Part shown: piece after piece, positions 1 to 6,700 of the stretch
How positions within the stretch are numbered: position 1 is the stretch's first letter
Layout: each line of letters starts with the position of its first letter
Source: Promethearchaeota archaeon
Lineage (GTDB): Archaea; Asgardarchaeota; Lokiarchaeia; Sigyniarchaeales; Promethearchaeaceae
Direction: 5' to 3'
Assembly: GCA_014729055.1 (NCBI GenBank)
Contig: WJKO01000330.1
Span: 1-7,644 of the forward strand
DNA length: 7,644 nucleotides
The notes under the pieces: generated by a model
The model's input: the letters and a program-made list of their open reading frames with translations, nothing else
Told to the model about the DNA's origin: nothing
The model's database searches: none
Program-made: the position numbers and the translations under genes

Positions 1-156
1 AAAGCGAAAGAGTTTGAGGGTGTTGTTATACCCGTAGGCGGTAAAGTGCAATTATTCTTACCAGTCGAGCTCGAAGCGGGAGAGGAACATGAATTTGATG
101 TTACTATTCAAACTGACAATCCTTTCCACATTAAAGTGAAGCGTGTTATTCAATAG
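1..156 (+). CDS. C-terminal end of an unrecognised protein (5' truncated by window)
   Basis: An open frame runs from base 1 to a TAG at 154-156 and gives the last 51 residues of a protein whose start lies outside the window. I do not recognise it. The piece alternates hydrophobic and polar residues (VVIPVGG, QLFLPVEL, FDVTIQT, HIKVKRVIQ), as expected of beta-strands joined by short turns. It has no membrane span and no cysteine. The pattern of a turn, a short EAGEEHEF loop and two final strands is loosely like the C-terminal beta-sandwich end of archaeal pilins or other secreted beta-sandwich proteins, but that is a weak guess. It is followed by a T-rich stretch and converges with the JAMM gene. 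The frame has no internal stops and sensible codon use, so that it codes is fairly secure; its function is not. Confidence 0.7.
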   Translation, partial: KAKEFEGVVIPVGGKVQLFLPVELEAGEEHEFDVTIQTDNPFHIKVKRVIQ

Positions 157-192
157 ATATCGAAGGTTTAATCAAACTTTATTTTCATGCAC

Positions 193-204
193 TTTTTTTA
201 TTTT
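193..204 (+). terminator. oligo-T tract, probable archaeal transcription terminator
   Basis: A run of seven T, one A and four more T lies about 37 bases after the stop codon of the left-edge gene. It has no clear hairpin in front, which fits intrinsic termination by T-tracts in archaea. It abuts the stop codon of the opposing JAMM gene, so the two convergent transcripts would end almost back to back. The assignment rests on composition and position only. Confidence 0.4.
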
Positions 205-802
205 AAAACAATGAAGGGAGTTCTCTTTTAAGAAATGCCTCATAATCTCTGCGGTCTTTTTTTGGTATTTGAATTACATAGTCAACAACAGCAACGGGGC
301 TTGCTTCCCCCAAATTAGGATCATCTAACCGTAAACAGCAGAATCCTGGATTCTCCCAACTCAATAATTGTGGATCAAATACTAATCCAATTGCATAAGG
401 ATTCAAGTGATTTTGCCATCCTAAGTGATTATGTATATCTATCCCACTATATTTATGCCCAATGAAATGGCTATGAGCCCAACCAACAAAAAACTCTGGC
501 GGATCTCTCGTATTGTATTTGGGTTCAAGTGCTGCCATCTTTACATATTCGGCGTAGTCAAAAGCAACATCATCGTGTTTACCGACTGCAAACGGTACGT
601 ATTCAGTTATATCGACGTTACCTACTACGTTTCTACCGACAAGAAGACCCATAACCTCACGCCATTTTGCATCATCAGGTATTTTCGAACCCGCATAAGT
701 TAGAACATGCTTGGCATAATCCAAATAAACTTGTTTTGGAATGGTAACTAATCCCGTCCCCTCAACGATTTTCGTTTCAAACATATCACAGCTTTGCTCC
801 AT
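203..802 (-). CDS. JAMM/MPN+ metalloprotease, Rpn11/Csn5-like (candidate deubiquitinase)
   Basis: Predicted zinc isopeptidase of 199 aa that would remove ubiquitin-like proteins from substrates in the cytoplasm, by analogy with Rpn11 and Csn5. Counted from the ATG at 802, residues 49-54 read EVMGLL, as in Rpn11, and supply the catalytic Glu49. The motif GWAHSH (107-112) gives ligands His110 and His112, and SGID (119-122) gives Ser119 and Asp122. A strand ending in GLVFDP (139-144) matches the Rpn11 VVVDP segment. The JAMM core is therefore complete, but Phe replaces the usual Pro after HSH, and the spacing from the second His to Asp is 9 rather than 10 residues. The domain fills the protein; there is no signal peptide or membrane span. 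It lies 35 bases after the Cdc48-N gene, probably co-transcribed. A TTG at 826 or an ATG at 784 are other possible starts; none has a clear ribosome site. Family assignment is strong; substrate is inferred. Confidence 0.88.
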   Translation of the reverse strand: MEQSCDMFETKIVEGTGLVTIPKQVYLDYAKHVLTYAGSKIPDDAKWREVMGLLVGRNVVGNVDITEYVPFAVGKHDDVAFDYAEYVKMAALEPKYNTRDPPEFFVGWAHSHFIGHKYSGIDIHNHLGWQNHLNPYAIGLVFDPQLLSWENPGFCCLRLDDPNLGEASPVAVVDYVIQIPKKDRRDYEAFLKRELPSLF

Positions 803-837
803 TTTATATTTTAATATTTTTCTCAATGAACTAAAGA

Positions 838-1341
838 CTACTTTTCAATAAACTGAAATTCTGTCTCATTCTTAATAACGCAAACCGAGTCAGGTTCAGA
901 TGAATCGACTTTAAACGCAAACACATTATCCATTCCGATAGTTATATGTAGTATATCATTCTTTAAGAAGGGATAATTCAATAACTTCTTTTTTACAAAA
1001 TCTATAAATTTAGTTGTAAAAATCCCGATGTCGAAATTGATAGGTTTCATTACAATTGTTATTGCTGGTTGCCAATCTGCTTTCCTTAGAGTAATGAATC
1101 CATCAATACTTGTTTTTGCGTTATTTATTATTCGATTACTCATTCGGATAATCTTAAGACCAATATCAGAGGGATATGAGGGTTCTGCTATTGCTGTTGT
1201 CGTTTCGTTTCCAACAATTTCAATAATATCGGTTCTTTTCAAATTCATTTTTTTCATAAGATAGTCATCGATTCTGATTATCGGTTTTTTCTCATCCCCC
1301 GTCCGTGCCTTTTTTACTTTTAGAAATGCTATATCTTTCAT
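838..1341 (-). CDS. Stand-alone Cdc48/p97/VAT N-terminal domain protein without an AAA ATPase (Ufd1-like architecture)
   Basis: A 167-aa cytoplasmic protein matching only the N-terminal region of the Cdc48/p97/VAT unfoldase. Residues about 4-90 form the double-psi beta-barrel half. IIRIDDYLMKKM (21-32) and PSYPSDIGLKIIRM (54-67) closely follow the VAT pattern of a PxYPxDxGxxIIR core, ending in TLRKA (84-88). Residues about 93-165 match the second N subdomain (CDC48_2): KKKLLNYPFLKNDIL, then FAFKV, SSEP and a closing strand ETEFQF. No Walker A, Walker B or AAA sequence follows; the frame ends with TAG right after the N-domain. The length equals VAT-N and the N-terminal domain of Ufd1. It is the first gene of a unit with the JAMM gene 35 bases downstream. 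The GD turns of the barrel are altered. It probably acts as a substrate or cofactor adaptor; that role is inferred. The ATG at 1341 has no ribosome site but a well-placed TATA box. Confidence 0.85.
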   Translation of the reverse strand: MKDIAFLKVKKARTGDEKKPIIRIDDYLMKKMNLKRTDIIEIVGNETTTAIAEPSYPSDIGLKIIRMSNRIINNAKTSIDGFITLRKADWQPAITIVMKPINFDIGIFTTKFIDFVKKKLLNYPFLKNDILHITIGMDNVFAFKVDSSEPDSVCVIKNETEFQFIEK

Positions 1342-1360
1342 AAATATATTAAATTCAATT

Positions 1361-1382
1361 GTTTAATATTTAAACATAAATA
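1361..1382. promoter_or_regulatory. Divergent promoter with a TATA-containing 15-bp palindrome
   Basis: The 74 bases between the two divergent starts contain GTTTAA-TAT-TTAAAC (1361-1375), a perfect 6-base inverted repeat with a 3-base centre. Read on the minus strand it contains TTTAAATA, the archaeal TATA consensus, whose centre lies about 29 bases from the ATG at 1341; a transcript from it would be leaderless or nearly so. Read on the plus strand it offers TTTAATAT, about 50 bases before the ATG at 1416, which would give a short leader containing the ribosome site; ATAAATA at 1376-1382 is a second plus-strand option. No convincing BRE was seen. Either the two promoters share one TBP site, or the palindrome is also an operator. 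Confidence 0.5.
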
Positions 1383-1403
1383 TCGAGAAAATAGAATAAA
1401 TTT

Positions 1404-1411
1404 AAGGTGAT
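1404..1411 (+). promoter_or_regulatory. Shine-Dalgarno site AAGGTGAT deciding the ATG at 1416
   Basis: AAGGTGAT matches the archaeal 16S tail complement (GGTGAT) and stands 4 bases before ATG 1416-1418. An in-frame GTG at 1407 would add three residues (MIN), but it lies inside this site, so ATG 1416 is the better start. Confidence 0.75.
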
Positions 1412-1415
1412 AAAC

Positions 1416-3743
1416 ATGCGGGAAAAGCCGTTTGCTTTCTTAACTCTGATAGTAACATTGTTATCGTTTAGTATAACTGATATAAATATTATTTATGCGG
1501 AAAATGGAGAAAATAGCCCTTGGATTATTACTTCTTCTATGGCCTTCAGCGATAGTGACTATGATGTCTTTTATAATATTTCTATTGAATCGAATATAGA
1601 GGTGACATTTGAAAATTGTTCATTCAATTTTTTAAACGAAACAGATATAGTTATGATGCAAGTTAAAGAAAATTCAACTTTAAATATAATTAACTGTACA
1701 TTGAACGGACTTCAAGATCAAACAATCATAGGTAATTTTGTATTAAATTGTTCAAACAATGTTTCTTTAAATTTGATTGATTCCATTTTTAATAAATTGG
1801 GCGTATATAAAGACAATATTTGGTGGAAAGATGTCAGTTATTACGGAATTGAAAGCATTGGAAACTGGACATATATTGAGAGCTGTACATTCTTTGGCAT
1901 GACTTGTGGAATAAAACAGAATCATGTAGAAAATACAAAAATTATAGAGAGTAGTTTTGTGGATAGTCCATCTGAGAGCGAATACAAGATTTATGAAAGC
2001 GTGTCAGATTTCAGTGTGATTGAGTTATTCGATTTAGGAAATATGCACATCGAAAAGAATACGATAAATGGCTATGCAGTGGCTATAAGAACTACTGCGT
2101 GTAAAGAGAACTTTACTATTTATAACAATACTTTTAACTGTCAATCGTCTATCTCAATGAGCATTGACACAGTATGTGCTCAAAATGGTAAAAAATCAAC
2201 AACAATATTTAAGAATGTTATTAATGGATCTAAAGAAGGCTTATATTTTGAAGGATTTGATTCTGAAATAATCTACAATACATTCAACGTAGAACAGATG
2301 GGCTGTAAATTTTATTTTTTCGGCTACGATAATAATAACACTATTACAAACAATTATGTCAAAAAAAGTATAGACACAAATGGTAATTTTAAAGCCTTTA
2401 TAATGTCAGGTGGTGTTAAAAACCTGGATTTTACAGACAATCAAGTGGATTCAATAGATAATGATAGTAATATAGAATTTTTAGATATGCAGATGTATCC
2501 GTATATAACTAATAGAGTAAATTTCACATTTGAAAGGAATGAATTATTTGGGAAGTTGGTGCGGTTTTATTATGATATCTCAGATTATTCACAAGTCGTT
2601 AATTTTGCTGAGGATGATTGGATTGGGGCATTATATATACTCAATTGCACAGGAGTAACATTTGAAAACTTAGATTTACATAGATATGGTGCTATTCATT
2701 GTATTAATAGCTCTGAAGTTGTTATTCAAAATGTGAACCTTCTAAATTCATTCGAGGATATTGTGATAAGATCTTGTGAAAATTGCACGTTGAAGGATAC
2801 GAATGTTACAATTGATGAGATCCAACACCTTAGTTCTTTATCATGTTATTCTAATAAGAATTTAACTCTCGAGAATTTAATTCTCACAGGTGGTTCCGAG
2901 GTCAAAAACTACGGAACTGGAATTTTGTTTAGCGATGTAGACAATTCATCTCTCATGTATTCGGAGGTTTCAGGATTTGATAATTCATTCGAGATACAGA
3001 GCTCCGAAAGTAACTTAATCAAAAATAATTCCTTTTATGCAGAAGGTGTTTGTATTAGCAATGGTCCTACGGCATTTTTTAATAATTATACTTATAATGA
3101 ACTAATTAAATATGATTTCAGCGAAACTAATTATTCGGTTCAAGATTACACAGATAATAAGAATTATTGGGATCGCAATCATTGGATGCACTATTTCAAC
3201 GCAAATGATACGAATGGAGATAATATTGCAGATGAACCATTTGTGGAATATTATAAAACACAAATTTTTGCTTTTGATAATTATCCTTTATTTTTTGATA
3301 ATGACAATGATGGGCTTGAAAACCTTGTAGAATTATATTATGGAACGAATATTTCGTTTTTAGATACTGATTATGATGGACTAAACGATACTGCCGAGAT
3401 ACATCAATTTCAAACGGATCCAACAATTACTGATACAGATATGGATTCAATTAATGATTATGATGAAGTAAAAGTATATTTTACAAATCCAAATGAACAA
3501 GATAGTGATGGAGACTCATTTAGTGATAATATTGAAATCTTATTTTCTAGTGATCCAAATGATCCTAATGATTTCCCAGGTGGAATTATTGGAGATGACA
3601 ACAGCGAAGAAACGGATGAAAGTGAAGGCGATGGAGAAGACGATAAGATTTATAGTATTCCAGGATATTCACTTGTCACTCTTATTTCAAGCGTTTCGGT
3701 GATATATATTATTTTTTTAGAACAAAGGAGGAGAGATTTGTGA
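1416..3743 (+). CDS. Secreted NosD-like right-handed beta-helix protein with calcium-type repeats and C-terminal anchor
   Basis: A 775-aa extracytoplasmic protein, probably cell-surface. Residues 1-28 are a signal peptide (hydrophobic 6-20, likely cleavage YA/EN). Residues about 40-620 carry degenerate parallel beta-helix turns of the type VTFENCSF, LNIINCTLNG and LTLENLILTG. The region ends with NYWDRNHW and DTNGDNIADEPF (about 583-606), the closing signature of NosD/CASH-type helices. Four aspartate-rich calcium loops of thrombospondin-3 type follow at 628 (DNDNDGLEN), 650 (DTDYDGLND), 673 (DTDMDSIND) and 696 (DSDGDSFSD), 22-23 residues apart. Then come an acidic linker (716-745), IPGY (748-751), a hydrophobic span (752-768) and QRRRDL. 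This tripartite end resembles archaeal PGF-CTERM and Asgard CTERM surface-anchor tails. About 26 N-x-S/T sequons imply heavy glycosylation, and 15 cysteines are unusual. It overlaps the next gene by 4 bases. Substrate and partner are unknown; beta-helices often bind or cleave polysaccharide, but no catalytic residues are recognised. Confidence 0.85.
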   Translation: MREKPFAFLTLIVTLLSFSITDINIIYAENGENSPWIITSSMAFSDSDYDVFYNISIESNIEVTFENCSFNFLNETDIVMMQVKENSTLNIINCTLNGLQDQTIIGNFVLNCSNNVSLNLIDSIFNKLGVYKDNIWWKDVSYYGIESIGNWTYIESCTFFGMTCGIKQNHVENTKIIESSFVDSPSESEYKIYESVSDFSVIELFDLGNMHIEKNTINGYAVAIRTTACKENFTIYNNTFNCQSSISMSIDTVCAQNGKKSTTIFKNVINGSKEGLYFEGFDSEIIYNTFNVEQMGCKFYFFGYDNNNTITNNYVKKSIDTNGNFKAFIMSGGVKNLDFTDNQVDSIDNDSNIEFLDMQMYPYITNRVNFTFERNELFGKLVRFYYDISDYSQVVNFAEDDWIGALYILNCTGVTFENLDLHRYGAIHCINSSEVVIQNVNLLNSFEDIVIRSCENCTLKDTNVTIDEIQHLSSLSCYSNKNLTLENLILTGGSEVKNYGTGILFSDVDNSSLMYSEVSGFDNSFEIQSSESNLIKNNSFYAEGVCISNGPTAFFNNYTYNELIKYDFSETNYSVQDYTDNKNYWDRNHWMHYFNANDTNGDNIADEPFVEYYKTQIFAFDNYPLFFDNDNDGLENLVELYYGTNISFLDTDYDGLNDTAEIHQFQTDPTITDTDMDSINDYDEVKVYFTNPNEQDSDGDSFSDNIEILFSSDPNDPNDFPGGIIGDDNSEETDESEGDGEDDKIYSIPGYSLVTLISSVSVIYIIFLEQRRRDL
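3726..3733 (+). promoter_or_regulatory. Shine-Dalgarno site AGGAGGAG for the downstream membrane-protein gene
   Basis: A strong AGGAGGAG lies 6 bases before the GTG at 3740. It sits inside the last codons of the beta-helix gene, where it encodes the basic Arg-Arg-Arg end of the anchor tail. With the 4-base stop/start overlap (GTGA, 3740-3743), it points to translational coupling and supports GTG 3740 as the start. Confidence 0.75.
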
Positions 3744-6700
3744 AAATAGGTGTTGATGGAAAGGGTAAAGTATTTTTTTTAGTTGGTATTTTCGTATCGA
3801 TGGTTTTCTTTGGCATCATTAATTCCGAATGGCGGGCGGCGTATATAACTGATGTCAATAATTTGGGGACCAATTTCGGTTCAATTAGAGATATTGAAGC
3901 AACCTATTTAAAACCAATCGGTGATATTAACGGAGACAATTTTCCCGATGTATTAATTCATGATTCTCATGAAAAATCGCTATATATCAACAGAAGTGAC
4001 ACATATTCAAATATTACTCTCTATCCAGATGAATCTTATATTATCAATGAAAGTATTGATATTTTATCTGCGTACGAAGCCTTTGACAACTATGGCTTTA
4101 GCAGTATGGCAGTGTATACAATTAAAACAGATATAGAAGTTCCCGACTTTTTATGGAATTTAACATTTGAGGATAGAGATATTTTCGCAGTTGAATTGAT
4201 GAATGATGTTAATGGAGATGGCATTCAAGATCTCTTTGTGAGCTTTGGTCTTGTTGAACCATTACCTGATATGCAAGAAATAATTCAATCAGAGGGCAAT
4301 ACGGATTTACCGAATTTCTTAAAGAACCATCATCTCTTCTTTAAAGAATTATTTGTAGTGGATAACGATTCGGAATATCTTATGTTGACTCCTAATTATT
4401 CAGAATACCAGTTTTGGATAGTTAGCGGTGTTAATGGCAATATTCTGTTGCGTTCTGACGTTGAACAAGTCCCGATTGAAAATAGCATTATAGATATGAC
4501 TTATCTTAATAACTCAAAAAACTCGGAAACGAAATTCGTTCTACTCACTTCAAATTATTCCGCACCTAGGTATTTTTCTCCTATATTCTACAATCAAAGT
4601 GATTTCCGAACAACGTTTTTTAATTGGTCTAGCGTTGATGAACCTACTCAATATGGTTTCAATTTTGGATGGAATTTAATTGGCTTATCCTTAGAACCAT
4701 TGGAAATTCTATGGTCGAGGACAATTGCTGAAATCGCAGAAAACGATTATTATGAACTCCATTTCCAAGATTTGGGTATAAATGAGATATCGACTGGTGG
4801 AGGTCCCGTTAGTGTTGGAAGTCTTCCTTGTAATGCATCAATCATTAGAGGATCACATCTATCCCTACAAACCACGGGAAACCATTTTATTTTAGAAATT
4901 GATACTGCCGTAATCGACTATTATGACACGGAAGACAATCTTCATTTTTATATGGATGGAAACAAATCGGTTCATTTATTCTACGCATATAATAGTTCAA
5001 ACGGCTTTCTAATGTGGAAAGGTAACCACACTTATAATTATCTAACAAATTCCATTGATCTAAATGGAGATGGATTTGGGCAAATTAATGGCTATTACTC
5101 TGAAGATCTCAATCTGAGTTTCATTTTGTATCGAGTCAGTGATGGAGAAATCATCTGTAAAGCCAAATTACCATATAATTCATCTCAATTAATAAACGGT
5201 GGGAATCTTGCTACATTAAATTTCATTTTAAGCAATGAAGATATGATAGGAGAGGATGCATTCTTTGAAATAGTCGGTATTGGACTTAATCAATCGCATT
5301 ACGAAAAAGTAAATCATTTGGAATACAAGGATCCTATACAATTGTTAAGGCTAAATATAAACGATACAAGTGGCATTACCATGAAGTTATCGAAAGTATT
5401 TGAGTCAAATATTAACTTGCAAAATTATACGATCTCAAGAGAGCTCAAGAATACTAATGTTGATCTTGATGAGGATGGTTATTCTGATTATATTTTGAGA
5501 GTTGACAATACTTCTATGCAACCAGATATAAATATAGGGGATGACAATTTAGATGTAGATAAGAATTGGTGTTTTATATCGGGCAATGGAGTTAATTTAA
5601 AATCACGTAATTGGGTGTTTTCATGCAGTATCGGGGGCAAGTTTAATTCCATCACTAGAGAGAAAATCGATTTCCGCAAATTTAGCGAAATGGTATTTTT
5701 CTTCCATGATCCCACAAATTCTGAATGGATCAGTACTATCCATATAGGATCCAAAGAACTTGTTTACATTCAAGATGTTAATAATTTTAAAGCAAGCACG
5801 AATTTTTTAGATTTTTTCAGCGGGTCTAAGTTTATCGTATATATCTTAATCGGATTAATTGGTTTTTGTATTATTGGATTTCTAAGAGGATTTAAAAAGC
5901 AAGAAAGGACTGAAGATAACACCGATTGGAAAATCAGAATAACGGTCGCTTTATTATCTTGCGTCACCTTGCTCATTACCTTAGCGATGATCTATTTCTT
6001 TACCCAATCTATGAGTTATACAATAGGATATACAACAAATGTTATATCCCCAGAAGGTCAATTATTGTGGTTTATAATCATATATCCTGCGGTTTTTGGA
6101 TTGTTAGCATTAATTCCAAAGTTATATAGTAAGGTTGCACCATATTTTGCCGAGAAAGTATTTATTAATTCGCAACTTTTTCTCAAGAAAATATTCGATA
6201 AAAGAAAAATCAAAGATTATGAATTGATTGTAGTCAATATTGAAAATCGGAAACGAATTTCTCGGTGGGCACGATTAAACCGCCTTTTGTTACCATTATT
6301 AATATCACTAACATTTGGTATATTTATCTATCAAGGATTAGGTCCAGATGGTTTCTTATTCAATCTATTTGGTCCTCCAATAAACCTTATTGATCATCCG
6401 TTAACTAATCCAAGTACATTAGGAATTTTGACTTCAGATATGGTAAACGCCAATAGTTTATGGATTGAAATGGGACGTTTTGCAAGGTACTGCATTCAGC
6501 CGATGTTAATTGTATATGTTATTATTTCATTTCTCATCCCAGGAGCATGGTTACTTGATGATGTAGGTGTATGTTTTTATCAAAAAGCGGTCAAATATAG
6601 AGCAGTTAGCGATATAGACTCTGTTTCAAAGTGGACATTAAGTCTAATCTCTGGACTTTTTGGATTTACTGCGATAGTATCATTTTTTGGATTATTTCTC

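Noticed and set aside
425..703. Plus-strand frame of 92 aa opposite the JAMM gene, and similar frames at 1028-1264, 3112-3330, 3493-3702, 5926-6129 and on the minus strand at 3196-3426, 5488-5754, 5770-5976 and 6580-6801
   Set aside because: All lie opposite or out of frame within well-supported genes, have no ribosome sites of note, and give low-complexity or biased translations; they are shadow frames.
803..826. TTG start for the JAMM gene, adding eight residues (MRKILKYK)
   Set aside because: The added residues precede the JAMM fold, TTG has no ribosome site, and an in-frame ATG follows at 802. It cannot be fully excluded because the ATG also lacks a ribosome site.
838..1341. Decayed fragment of a full Cdc48 ATPase gene
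   Set aside because: The stop comes right after a complete N-domain, and no AAA remnants exist downstream, where an intact JAMM gene begins within 35 bases.
1407..1415. GTG start for the beta-helix gene
   Set aside because: The GTG lies inside the AAGGTGAT ribosome site that is well spaced for ATG 1416.
1416..3743. Pectate lyase or other polysaccharide-cleaving enzyme
   Set aside because: The beta-helix fold is clear, but I see no conserved catalytic residues of lyase or glycosidase families; the NosD-like closing signature is structural only.
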